Below are positions 1 to 12,830 of a DNA stretch of 64,000 nucleotides, piece by piece (the stretch's first letter is position 1; the number at the start of each line of letters is the position of its first letter). The notes under the pieces were generated by a model. The model was not told the DNA's origin. It worked only from the letters and a program-made list of their open reading frames with translations, and did no database searches. The position numbers and the translations under genes are program-made. The DNA comes from Paracentrotus lividus (lineage: Eukaryota > Echinodermata > Echinoidea > Camarodonta > Echinidae), in assembly GCA_940671915.1 (NCBI GenBank), contig CALNVZ010003426.1, positions 48,318,841 through 48,382,840 of the forward strand, read 5' to 3'.

Positions 1-39
1 GATACCAAAATACTATTAGATTGTTTTGATTTATTTTTT

Positions 40-1515
40 GTTACACCCTGTATTCTCCTCACCTGCGTAAAGTGCACTTTATTTTGCCCCTGAAGGCCCC
101 TCCGCATCTTTCACTTGGCCTAGGGTAGTGGGTCAGTGTTGAAGTTACTTTTGTATAAAGATAAAGCAAACTTATAAATATACCCCCATTTGAGGTGCAC
201 TCTCTACTATGAGTCACCTGAAGATAAGAGAAGAACTCAAATTCAAGTACTTTTTATTGCAACACCCTGTGATCTCTTCCTCACCTGTGTAAAATGTACT
301 TTCTATCACCCCTGCAGGCCTCCATGCATCTATCACTTGGACGAGGGTAGTGGACCGTCACTCTTACCTCTTGTAGGACTGAGAGCAAGAGAGAGGGATA
401 GAGAGAGAGAGAGAGATAATATGATTGAAATTTAAGGAAATCAATGTTGTAAATGAAAAGAAAAGATATATAAAGTATAATAAAGAGAGAGATATAAAGG
501 GGAAGAGAGAGAAGATAAAGGAGAAATGAACAGAACAACAACAAAAAAAGGGGGAGAGAGAGAAAGTGAAAGATCTTGAAAGATAGAGGGAGAAAGATGG
601 GGAGGGGGGGGGGGGGCTGGCAGTAAACTTACAGGTATCCCTGCCTCCTTTGTGGTCTATTCTATGCTATGATTCACCTGTGTAATATAACCATCTATTG
701 CCCCTCAGGGCTTCCTCGTTTGCCCTCTTCCCGTTATCGGGTTAATCGTATGGGTTGATCAAAGTGTCAAACCCCTGATTTGTATATCAGTTAAACAGGT
801 AGACCGATGGATGCGTTTTTTCAAAACTCAACTTGAGCTATCTTCACTTGGGATCTGTTTACCCATGGTACAGGTATTCGTTTCAGGTTGACCCAAATTA
901 CGGGACTTGTGCTGCTTTTGAATGATTTTCTCTGGTCAAAGTGACAAATTCCTGCTTTGGATTTCTTCGGACATGGTGCCCCTCTGATGAGTTTGCTTTT
1001 TCCTCGCAAAATTCCAAGATTTAAGAATTAATACTGTGACGTAAACCTCGTCACAGTATTTAAGAATTTTTACTTTAGTGCCTGTTTACTCTTATCTCAG
1101 TGGTCTTTTGTGATTTACTGTAATTACAGCATTTTGTTGATTTTTTATTTATTTATTTATTTTTTTTTGGGGGGGGGGGTGTGTCTTTTCAATCAACTGT
1201 TGAGAGTCAGAAGGGTACCTTTGCAAATTTGAAAGAACTACTCTTATTGGTTGTTAGTCAGTCTTTTGAACCAAAAGCATTTGCAACAACGATTGTGATT
1301 GGCCAGTGCCATTTTACAATTTGATTGCAAACCTTGGTGTTACGGGCCCTGGTGAAAGTTTTGGCTTTGGCATCTTCTGAAATATACCTCAAATTAAAAA
1401 CATTTTGTAATGGGTTTTAGATGATTTTTCTTGAACCACCCTGTACTGAACACACCTGAGCAATTTGGAGCACTTCCCCGGTTTTGGCCTCCCCGCATCT
1501 CTTGCTTGTCACCGA
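40..1515 (+). repeat. Diverged dispersed units of about 100 bp
   Basis: Related units occur at about 40-145, 258-356, 655-745 and 1437-1510. Each carries the series caccctgt, cacctgNgtaa, gcccctg, ggcctcc, gcatct (some parts missing in the third). They are separated by unrelated low-complexity sequence, including a GA-rich tract and a G run near 601-617. Confidence 0.6.
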
Positions 1516-1560
1516 TTGTGGGTCATCCTTTTGTTATTGATGCATCGCCAGGTATTTCTG

Positions 1561-1800
1561 CGATTCTGCCCATCTCTTTCAAATTGGCCCTATGCGAATG
1601 GGGTCATCCGAAGGTAATACCGATATTTCACCCATCATGTGAATACTACTTTCGGCCCAATGCGAATGGGGCCCTCAAAAGGTAAAGGCGTGATTCCATC
1701 CATCTCATTCATGGTACCATTTGGTCCAATGCGAATGGGGTACTTGAAAGGTGAAAACGAGATTTCATTCATCTCTTTCATATTGCAATTTCCCTTTCGT
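1561..1800 (+). repeat. 69-bp tandem repeat, about three copies
   Basis: The core TGCGAATGGG starts at 1592, 1661 and 1730, exactly 69 bases apart each time. The units share a GGCCC-like lead and a tail with AAGGT and catctc-ttcat. The spacing is a multiple of three, but the copies are not all read in one frame and I see no gene. Confidence 0.8.
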
Positions 1801-3599
1801 TGTAGTATTCTTGGCCGTTATGATTGGATCCTAATCAAAGGAGGATTTTATTATCTAAATCTTAACTGGCTGTCAGTTTCTGGAGTATAATAGATTACAT
1901 GTATGACATGTATAGAAATTAGACGGCAGGTTGTTCTTTATACTTTTCTCTTTTTCATTGATTAAATCAACGGTGTCCTCCCTATCTTCTTTCGCTTTCT
2001 CCTGTTTCATCTACTGTTTAGTTCCCTTTTCTATCACTCTTGTTCCCCCTTACCAAATAATCCTTTTGAAGACCGATATTCTTTTTATTTACTAATCTAT
2101 TTCGTAAATTGAAATGTTAAAAAGTGAAATTTATCAGAAATTTTAAGACCCCAACCCTGATCCAAATTGATAACAATCTTTTCAATAAATTCTATGACAC
2201 ATTTTAACCGAGATGAAATTGCCAGAATATTAAACCCAAGTATGGGAAATGTGACAATTCATTCGTCAACGGATTAATAAGTTATATATGATGACGTGTG
2301 CCAGTTGCATACTGATGTGGAAATTGTTCGGACATGACCTGTATTTCGTCCTGGTTAAGAAACCTGAATTATTTATTGTTTTTTCCCTTCTGCTCCTCGC
2401 ATCTTCAACGCTTGACACACTTTGATCAAGGCCAATCTTCATGAGCAGTTAAGTGTGTTAACCCATTCTGTACGTTGCACGGAGAATCCTACAGAAGATT
2501 GCGAATGTTGTACTACACATGTTGATTTGAAAGATAACCACTCATTTCTTCTTGAATTCAGAAAAAAGTACCATCGCTATAAAGGTTATTCTTTGATTGA
2601 TCTTTTTATTTTACCAATTTCTAAGGAAGGAAGTAAATATACAAGTTTAAGTTTTAGTTTGACTTGGTATTGGGGGAAAATGCCTTACCAGAGGGTGCTC
2701 TTGCCTTGCCTTCTTTTAGGATCAGTATCTTCCTGTTATGCAATCTCTCCTATTCACAACTAATCTATCATGCCTCTTTAAAATGCAATTGTGTCAAGTT
2801 GGACCTCCCTCTTTTTTAAGAAAGCTCAAATCATCATTGGTATAACAACAATTTAAACGCAGATGTTTGTAATGACATGTACCACAGTGATGGGTACCTA
2901 CATCAGTACATATGATTATGAGTATACAGAAAGAAGTTTGTCCATTGCGTATGTTTAATATTCTTAAAAGCAAGCATCCCAAATTGGACTTGCCCGTTAT
3001 CATGGGAGATGAAATGATGATTCACAGTACACACTTATATAAATTTTAATAAATATTGAATTATTCAAATGCAGCAGTATTATACTGTAATTGTACTACA
3101 CTGTGTGTTATCAGCGTTAGATATGAAAACAGTATTTTATAGCTCATCATAGTGACAACAGTTGACAAATGTACTGATCAATACTAAATGAAAAGGACTG
3201 TAGAAACAGTTTCAAAGATCTCCACAATCTTATTGTTGAGATTGTGTAGATCAATGAAACTTGGAGTTTTTGTTAGTTTCTTTCCTCATTGAGAGACAGG
3301 GAGGTAGCATCTTGCCCTCCACCAGTGCAATTTTACAGTTTCAAGTAACTTCATCCTTGACATAGAAGAGATGATGGAAGAAATCTTACCACCGCTGGGT
3401 TTCTTCTCAACAGAGAAGGCACTGATTATTTTTTAAATTTTCTCTCTTAAAAACCTGCTTAGTTTGCTTGGAAAGTCTTTTAAGTAGAAAAGTGAGGTAG
3501 CAGTTTGCCCCTCTAACAGCAGTAGCATATCAGTGTAACGATTTCAAGAAGCTCTAACATTGACTACGAGATGGGGAAGGCATCTCACTACCGGTATCT

Positions 3600-4320
3600 T
3601 CTGAATGGAGACGGGATGTCGCCATGTTGGACATAAATAGCAATTAATGAGGGTGAGAAAGACAAAGCCTGGAAGGGATAAGGCTCAATGGCGCCGAGGA
3701 GTTTGGAGTGACTCTTAAGACTCGAGGAGAGGAACGCAAGAGGGGCAAGAGATTGAAGGGTAAGAAGGGGATCGGTAGAAGAAAGAGAGGGGTAGAGAAT
3801 ATGGTTGTGAGGACAAGAAGGGAGGGGCAGGGGGAGGTGTAAGGGATGGAAAGGGTACAAGAGAAAGTTTGTTGGAGGAAACACAAGAGGGATGCAGAAT
3901 GGAGGGGTGAGAGGGCTATTCAGAGGGAGAAAGAGAAAGGATGCAGTTGTAAGAAACGAGGAGGAAGGGAGGGGGGGGTGTAAGGATTGGATTGGAACAA
4001 GCGAAAGTTTTTCTTTGAATGTTTTCATGGTGAAGGAGATAATTTAAGTACCTGATGAAGACTAGAGTACGCTAGTCGAAACGTCGTACAATAACGGTCC
4101 TTTTCAGAGCTATCAATCAATCACTCACGAAAGAATAAAAAACAGTCCTTTTCAGGACTTACACATGATGTCATACCGTAAACCTTCAAATTAAGCGAAA
4201 GTTTGTTGGTGGAGAAAAATAGAGGTGCATAGAAGGGATGGGACATTGTTATCAGAAAGGAGTGAGGAAGAAAGAGGAGGAGTATAAAATGTAGATGGGA
4301 AAGAAATAAAGCGAGGGCCT
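3600..4320 (+). repeat. Purine-rich tract with repeated aagtttgttgg units
   Basis: The strand is almost pure A/G over long stretches. Similar units with a gtgtaagg lead and a cgaaagttt or agaaagttt core occur near 3836-3880, 3978-4015 and 4193-4240. The hammerhead-like segment at 4048-4089 sits between the second and third. The long - strand open frame over this tract is a composition artefact. Confidence 0.5.
4048..4089 (+). ncRNA. Hammerhead-ribozyme-like hairpin
   Basis: The order of parts follows a type I hammerhead. Flanking GTAC (4048-4051) can pair with GTAC (4086-4089) as stem I. CTGATGA follows (4052-4058), then a six-pair stem II GACTAG/CTAGTC (4060-4065, 4072-4077), GAAAC (4078-4082) and the cleavage triplet GTC (4083-4085). 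Minimal hammerheads with almost no stem III are known from Penelope-like retroelements. A single extra A (4059) sits between the core and stem II, and stem III is nearly absent, so activity is uncertain. Confidence 0.4.
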
Positions 4321-7300
4321 ATTTTTAATATTCAGCATTTTGTGGACCCATGTGTATCAAGTGCCTGTTTGTATCAAGTACCTGTTTGTACAAAGTCTCT
4401 GGATGGACAGTCAAATCAAGATAATCAACCATCACAAAAGCTGAAAAATTGATACTTCAGTAATGAAATTTGAATAGAAACCTTCTTAACAATTGCTCAA
4501 ATCATGAGCCTCATTCATGATTTAACATACCCCAACTTTTATGAGTAACTGTGAGTGATAGGATCTAGGGATTCCATGAAGTGAGCAATTGCTTGTTCTT
4601 TTCCTGTCTCAGTCTTTCTGACCCAATTTACATGAAACCTTTGCTCTTTGGAGAATCCTCTTCGTCGTAAACTTGGTCCATATTTTAGTCATGGGGTCTA
4701 CCAAATTAAATATCTTTGATTACACATGATTACAGATTAGTTTTGTTTGATACCTCTCAATATTTGTCATTGGGGAATGTACATGTTTTGTTTAAGTTTC
4801 TTAATGTTCTACAATTTGTGCATTTACAGTTCTCAATCTTAATGCACGATAGGAAGGAATTATAGTACAATTAGTCAATTTCAGCATGGGATCATGTTTT
4901 TAATGTTAGTTAGTTTTGTGTATGTTCAGCTACAAAATCAACTATTTTCATGAAACCTAAAAGTTATATCTTTGGTAAAAAAAAAGAAAACAAAAAATGA
5001 ATTGTGAATTTGTATAAATTAAAATTCTTTATTAATATACATAGCATGATCTTCCAGTAGTGGATACTGCCATTTGCTGATTGTACTAGAATTATGTCCC
5101 ATAATGCATTGCGATGATTAATGCCGTATTACACAGGCTCACAATTTTTCTTTAATAACCCTTCAAAATGTTTGCTAAAAAATATGTGCCTCATTTAAAT
5201 TTCATGATGACTGGAGTCAAGAGTTTAACTTTGGGAAGGCATTAATAATGGTTACTTGATATAGTCAATCGATGTGATCTAGTTTTAACTGGTTCAATCT
5301 AGATTATACTACATCATACTAAAGCAGTGTCGTCTGATGAGTATGATCGATGATGCATAAACTTGTAAACTGTGAATGTATAATAGCAAACAGGTGAAGG
5401 ATTATGTGAAGTTTGATGCATGATGATTATTCATATATAGAAGAAGAGACAATAGATAGGTGTGTTTGTCTCCCCAAATATGGAATAATTGGAAGAAAAA
5501 AAATTGAAAATATTAATATATCAAATCACTTATATTAACTTAGATTCATGGAATTGTTTCGAAAAACCCTGACCCTCTATTCATTCTTATGGCACATGTT
5601 CCTAAAAAGGATTATGAAGACCATTTTTGGAGAGTTCAGGAAATTACTTGGCAAAACTGAGGAGTTATAAGATGCCTTGGCAAAAGGTTGACACTTGTTG
5701 ATAACATGACAAAATTCTTTTAAATGAGTTTCCAGAAATTCCTTAATAATAGATCATATTGTAACTTGCTGGCAGGCTGGTCTATAAACAAACATGATTA
5801 CCTAGAACGTTATTAAACCCTGTCTTTCGTTAAAACTGTCGTATGTTTCACACCTCATTGGCAAAACTACAAGGTACTTCTTGTAACGCAGGAAAGACCT
5901 CTGTATGACTCACCAACAATACAGATCCAGCCCTCTTTTGGAACAAACAAAAAAAGATTTCTGCATGTGTTTCAAAATTAGATTGTGTAAGCCCCCAATG
6001 AGCGTTTATCGCTCCAAAAGTGACACATAGATAAGCCTCATTGAGTCCCCTTCCCCTCGATCTCTGTTCCAAGGCCAAAAGAGGAGTTTTCGCCTTCGAA
6101 AAATGACACAAAATGACGCATAATCATAGCCGTTTTGAATCAAATCGGATCAAGTTATCAAGATTGTCTCCCTGAAACTATGGGAGATCCCTAAACTTTT
6201 TTAGGGACTCGGTGAATCACTGTGTGACATCATTATGTCTAGGGCATGGTAGTCTTACCTCTAGACTAAAATATTCCCATGTAGGAAAGGACCGTAAATC
6301 ATATTGGGACAATTATCCCCCAGGACAACTAGTCCCTAGAAATAGGGGTATTTGTAGGGTCAGTTGGTGGCTTTTTGATGGAGGGGGAGTTTAATATCCT
6401 AGAAATGACTGAAGAATTATGGGTAATGTTGTTGAGACCAATAAGTGTTTTCATAAAAACTACCAAAAAGCGGTCTTTCTAACATTATTCTGTACAATTA
6501 TACAATTTCAAAATAAATTCTCTTCAAGGGATTTTTTTTCTCAGGTGGTTATTAAGTCAGGTTTTACTGTAGGCCTACATCTTTTATGTTGAAGAACAGA
6601 CACTGTTACATGCCTTTTCACGTTTTGAGTAGAATATTTCTGAACTTATTCTACTAAAGAAAAAATATCTGCTTTTTAGCTTATCTAGCTTTAAAATAGT
6701 GTCAATCTAGACTTGATTGGTCACTTGATTTTTTTTAAATCAGGAATGAGGACAAAAGAAAAATGTGAAAACTAATATTTTTGGCACAAAGAAACTTTTA
6801 GTGACTGAAAGTCAATGCCATTGGATATGAGACAATACAAAGACTTGTGAATCAAATTTCTTGTGGATTTCTGTGAAAATCTTTTCTTTATGGTTTTGTA
6901 GTAACAGAATAACTGATACACATTCTGTTTGTACCTTTTTTAAGAGACAAAAATTCCAGATCTTCCAAGAAAATATTTGAAGAACAATGGAGTCATCAGT
7001 CCGAGGGTAATGAAATACATGCTTGGATACCAGACTAACAAAGAACAGCTGTCACTAAAATAGAACCTTAACCAACGAGATCAACTCTTAATGACTAATT
7101 TGTCATTAATCCGTAGAATTTGAGGTAACCCAAGTCAGTAATATGCATGTAGCTTGTCATGATGATATCATCATTATCATATTGTCTATTAAGAGCTACA
7201 AAGGTTTATTGTAACCAATGAAACTGGATTTGATACCATCTCGTCCTCGATGGACAATACTCCTTCTTTCACCAATGCTAAATCATAACCTGTCTTTTTC

Positions 7301-7714
7301 AGGGAAGATTTTCATCAGATTTGATTTGGAATTCTGATTTGTTTTATTACAATAGAAAAAAAATTAATGATTCAGCACAAGTAGGCCTTGTATACGTGGA
7401 CGGGAATGGGGAAGTCAGGATAAATTCATGATTTTGTTTATGCGATCATCATTATTACGATATACCATGTATCACATTTCATATATTTATAATTATAGCA
7501 AAAAATTTGTGTGGATGAGATATTGGAAAATTCAGAGTGACATGATTCTGGGCATTATTCCATATTAAGAATAAGGGTACTGATCTATCCAGAAGATACT
7601 TGTCGAAATGTACTTTCTAGACCAAGTGGTGTATCTCTTTGTATGTGCATCTTGGAATAAAGGGTGTGGGTTATAATAGAAGGCGACACAACCAAGTGAC
7701 CAATGCATGAATAG

Positions 7715-8335
7715 GATGTTTACACACTCACTCATTGTGGTGGGTACTGATCGAGTCATTCACAAATTACAGTATGATTTTTGTTGTAGTGATGTGAGTT
7801 GAAAGTTTGTAGCAGTTTTGTAATAATTTGGTTGGGGGGGGGGGGCTCTAGATGCCAAAAGCAAAAAGGATGACAGAGAACAATTGAACACAATATCACT
7901 AATCTCTCTCTTTCTCTTTCTCTCTTTGTAATGGGTTATATTTTTTAGAGTCGTTCACATAGTCTAGGCCTAAATGATTTGTGGCTGAGTGAGTGAGTGT
8001 AAAAATTGGGGAAGGGATGGGGCAGAAAATGTATGCAAAGGGGAGGGGGGGGGGACAAATGAACACAATTGAATTACTCATTCTCTTTTTGTGATGGGTA
8101 CTTTGGGTACTTTACTACATTTTCAGATATGATTTGTGGCTGCTCAAGTAAATATGAAATAGGGGGAGGGATGGGGCTGAAAATGTATGCGAAGGGAGAG
8201 AGAAAGGGAGAGGGGGGGGGTATTGGACAAATGAACACAATAGAATTGCTCATTCTTTCTTTGTGGTGAATACTGAACGAATCATTCACAAATATGATTT
8301 GTGGCTGAATGAGTGAGTGTGAAAGTTTGTGGTAT
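7715..8335 (+). repeat. Tandem repeat with units of about 172 bp
   Basis: Three units share, in order, acaaNtgaacaca (near 7882, 8055 and 8226), ctcattct, ttgtgatggg, atgatttgtggctga, gagtgagtgt, gggatgggg and aaaatgtatgc, ending in a G run. A weaker partial copy precedes them around 7735-7830. Confidence 0.7.
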
Positions 8336-9220
8336 GACTAAGATGGGATTCCTACCAGGTACCATCAAGCACCCCTGTGTCCAGTCCGCTGGTATCTGGT
8401 GTCAGATTCCTCTTACTCATAACAACACCCATGACTCGTCTTCTTATGGTCGTCCTACTTTTAGTCTGTCTGTCCGTCTATCTGTACATATCAATGTCAC
8501 TTTGGTATTGTTGAAATTGTACTCGGATCCATGAGTATTGTTGCTTCAATTCGTTGGAAATATTATATTATTTGTATGTATACTAATGCCATATGTCTTA
8601 AATATTTCTAGCCAATTATTGTTTTTATTTCAATTGTTTTGTTTAATTTTTTTTCTTTTTATTTCAAAGATTATAATTTTTCTTGTGAAAAGTGAACATG
8701 CAACTTCTTAAATTTATACATCTATCTTCCTTGATTCTTTTCATCTAATTTCATTTTTACAGGCCTTTATCACTCCATGTGACTTTTTCTTGATTTGTTT
8801 TGTATTCATTGAGCCTTCTTCTGCCCTTCATATATAGGCCTACATGTAGTTGGGTGACATAACAAAATCTGAAACTATTGTCCTCAAAAATTACAGTATG
8901 ACGAAGGAGTAGCAAAATTATCAAATGACTTCCACAAAAACCCATCCAATTATACATGAAACATCAAATTTGAAATGTTTTATAAGGCAGCCGGATATGA
9001 TTATTCTGTTCCATAGTTTTCCCTATTGTTTCTCAACTTTCATAATTTTGTGGAAGTAGGACCCCCTGCAGTTGCTTTGTGTCTCTACCTCCTTCTGTCG
9101 CTCCAGCTCCGTCCTTTCTGCTCTAAGTCTACGAAGAATGAGTCATACCTCGACAGGGGTCGTTTTCTGTCCAATAAGTGGGACATTAAAAGAAAGTTTG
9201 GAGTAATGCTGGTAGTTTAG

Positions 9221-12125
9221 AATGAGTAAGTTGTGTTTATAATGTGCTGGTATGAGTTTACTATAATGGGAATACCATGATGGAAGGACTGTAAGAATAA
9301 TTTTACTATTTCCTTATGGCTTTCTGGGAACTTTTTGAGTTTATCTGTCTGTAAAAGTTATCCAAGTCAAGAAAAAAATTGCCATGTTTGGTCATGGGCA
9401 TCAACACTTAGATGTATATGTTTTGTAGGTGGATGTCTTACTATTGACCCAAATAATATATGAAGGTAATTGGACTGCAAGAACAATGCATTTTTTCCGT
9501 ATGGCTTTCTTGGTAATAACATCAATTGGTATTTTTTGTGCATGCATGTAGAGAAAGAAGGTCGTTAATTATTACATATATATATATATTTTTTTATAAT
9601 ATTATATTTTTTTGTACATTGATAATTACAATTAGGCTTACTTACCCAGTCAATATTAGACCAGTTTTTATCCATGTGATGGATGATGATTCATTTTTAA
9701 TCTGACCACATAGAGCTTTATGTGATCATATTGTCGGAGCAAACAATTTTTTCAAGTTCACCTTTATAGCCCATTTTAAACCTGTATTACTCATCAAGTT
9801 TTGTTTACATGCTAATGAACATTTACACATCAAAGTTCAGGATTAATGTTTGTTTAGTCTGAATGTACTATCTTGTCGAGCTCAGATGACGTAGGTAAAA
9901 TTGTTCTTTGAAGATATTGGTTAACAATTATATTACTTTTAAAGATTGTAGCTGCTAGGTCCCTATTGCTATCTTGTAAAAGTGGAGTCCAGATATAAAA
10001 ATGGAGGTATTTTTATGAAGACCTCTATTACACAGAAACTAGTCATCATGGGCAGTTTATCTATGTGTCTGTAGGCCTACCAGTTTCTTTGAGAAACAGA
10101 AACAGCATTGAAGTGAAGAAAAAAAGGCCGCAGGGCCAGAGGGGCTGTAGCCCCCACTTTTTTAAAGCAAACGTGTACAAAACACGGAAATTACCATAGA
10201 TTTGTGATTTCTAGCTTGTTCAGCCCCCCCCCCCTCCCATTCTCGGCTCATCTACTCCACTTTCAAAAACACTCTGCGTCCCCTATAAAATATAGTCTTT
10301 TTAGGTAGATGTTTTTTTTTTCTACAGGTGATTACTAACACAGCTCCCACTGTATTATGACTGAACTACTTGTGTCTGTTTAAACTGGGTCATTTCATTA
10401 CTAATGAGTCAAAGGCAATAAAGTCTTCCAGTTTGAATGAAGAAAATTGAAACAGTCAAACAAGAATGACCTAAACTATAAACAGTGTTTAACACCCCAT
10501 TATCCCCTTTTGTTGTTATTTTTTATTACAATGACATTTGTTGTCATTTTGTCTGTTCCAAGGTTTATACCTAGCACACACTGGGTCTGCTATTGTTGAC
10601 ATTTTATTCACTTGCTGGTATTGTTGTGTTTTCTATGTTTTCTTCCAAGGGATCACCTTTGCACATGGTATACATTTGTTTACTAAAATTTGTTTATAGC
10701 TGGTAGTATTGTCTGCTTTTCTATGTTTTCTTTAAGGGGTCACCTGTACACTACACATGATAAAAGATACATGATTGTATGCACTTGTTTACAAATATTT
10801 GTTTATTGAGAGCATCATTGTTGTTCTTTTCTATGTATTAGTCAGAGGGGCCACCTTTACACATGGTCTGCCCTTGTTTACAACTATTTATTTATTCCTT
10901 TTGCTATTGTAGTTCTGTTTGATGTGGATATTATAAGAGGTCAATGACCCTGTTTTGAGCAGGAGGAATGCCCCAGTGAACAAGGGCGGGTAGAGGAAGT
11001 TTTGGCTAGGATGACAAAGAAAACCATTTCCTTTGTGGGACGCAGGATCCGTACATACCTGGTCACAATTCAGGGTCTTTCATTCAACCTTGGAATCATA
11101 TTTTGATATCATAACATGATTGCAATGAAATATACATTTGTGACGACTTCTTTCATAAAGATAAACATACATTTCTGTGAAATACACAAATGTTTGTTTC
11201 CCTAGACTCCAAAATCTAGACCCTATTTTGATATAATTCTTTAATCCTTGAACCTAGTCTAAGTTTGTCAGCTCTTGCCAGCAGGGCAACTAATGAGGCC
11301 TATTTGTACAGCATGTATAGTCTCAAATTGAAGACTCTGTTTTATGTGCTATTAAAGTACCTGTAAATTTACATTGACTATTCATAACATTAATGATGTC
11401 ATCAACCATTGTGTTCTTCCAAGTCCCACATTCTATTGATACCAGACAATGTAGTTTGAGACAGTACAAAAGTCTCCTAGGGTTTAGAACAATAACATTG
11501 ATGAGTCATCAAGTTGGACTTGTTTCTGTAGGTTAAGGTGGTACTTCACCAGATCAAGTTTTAGAGTTACCATATTTTTACATAAACATATTTTTATGAT
11601 TTTGGACTAGTGTGGGAAATTTGTGAGTTGATTATTTTATGATTTTTGTGATGTTTTAATATTACTGAGAATAGCCTTATAATGAAGTGGACATCTTCAT
11701 GAGGATGGACTTGCAAACTTAGCAAAAATAAAATCCACCACGAATTAACCACTTATGCCTAGGCCTAGACAGTAACCTGTTCTAAGGTGGGTTGTGCAAG
11801 GTGGATTGTGGGGGGGGGGGTCGACTGAAACATATTTGGATGCTATATCAGCTCAGTTTATTATCCCTGGCCCAAGTTTTTAAGGGCTTCATTGCTCTAC
11901 AATAACAAATACTTCCATATTTCTGTTTTTTTTCTAAACAAGATGATGTGTTCTGAAATTTTGTGGAATTATAAGCCTGCCATTTGAGAGGAAAGCCCTG
12001 ATACTCTCTAGACTGGCTAAGTTATGGGATCAGAAATATGCATTATTTTAAGCTTCGGACTGATGAAGTAACACCTCTTGTGTACGAACAAATGTAAAGA
12101 CTGTGTTTGTTGCATGTTATGATGA
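9221..12125. other. AT-rich non-coding stretch
   Basis: Apart from the tandem units at 10.6-10.9 kb I find no exon with conserved residues, no tRNA and no clear transposon ends. Short A/T runs and three G or C homopolymers are the only other features. Confidence 0.5.
10611..10896 (+). repeat. Diverged tandem repeat, three units of 88-109 bp
   Basis: Units at about 10611-10697, 10698-10806 and 10807-10896 each read: tattgttNtN, ttttctatgt, a ggg(g)NcacctNtNcaca block, then cttgtttac and tttgttta. They have no coding potential. Confidence 0.65.
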
Positions 12126-12274
12126 ATGAGGCATAATATAAAACACATTGTTCAGACTTTACAACTTCAAATCAGTTGCACCTGCCTATATTCCAGTGCC
12201 AGGCTAGCCACAGATTGTCAACAAAGAAATCATCACCAGTCTGGGCTGCTGCTGGGCAAAGGAAGCAGGAGAGA

Positions 12275-12790
12275 GAGAGAGATGGAGAGAGAGAGACGAA
12301 GGAGAGAGAGAGAGAGAGAGACGAAGGAGAGAGAGAGAGAGAGAAGATGGAGAGGGAGGGAGGGATGAGAGACTGCATCTGAGATGAAAATAAAGATGAC
12401 CCCCCAAAAAATAGGAGAGCAAAAAAAATAATAAATGGAGAGGGATTGAGGAAGGAAAGAGCAAAATAAAGATGGAGATATATAGGGGAAGGGGCAATGC
12501 AAGAGAAGGAGGCAGAGACACAGAAATGGGCAGATAAGGAGAGAGAGAACAATACGTCAGATAGAGATAGGAGAGAGAGAGAGATCAAGAGAGAGGAGGG
12601 AGAGAGGAGATGGAGGGGATGGGGAGGGAGGGACGAGAGACAGCAGTTGAGATGGAGAAAGAGATGGATGGGGAAGGGTGCAGACACAGAATACAAGACA
12701 ACAGGAGACAAGAGATAGACAGACAAAGAAAGATACAGAGAGACCAATAGAGAGATACAAGAAGAGAGAAATATATAGAGCAATAGCACA

Positions 12791-12825
<35 letters not shown>

Positions 12826-12830
12826 TGTAG
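12275..12830 (+). repeat. GA-rich microsatellite block
   Basis: Interrupted (GA)n and GAGAGACGAAG units run over about 550 bases on the + strand, with short unique spacers. The large open frames on both strands here are only low-complexity translation. Confidence 0.9.

Noticed and set aside
2422-2763. 113-codon + strand open frame with a Cys-rich patch (CECCTTHV)
   Set aside because: It could be a zinc-binding piece, but there is no spacing typical of a known finger and no splice context.
3588-4028. 146-codon - strand open frame
   Set aside because: It comes from a purine tract read as pyrimidines, with a biased Pro/Leu/Ser composition and no splice or family support.
12172-12789. Long - strand open frame of 205 codons over the GA-rich block
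   Set aside because: It is a translation of CT/GA microsatellite (Leu/Ser/Pro only), and overlapping frames on both strands look alike.
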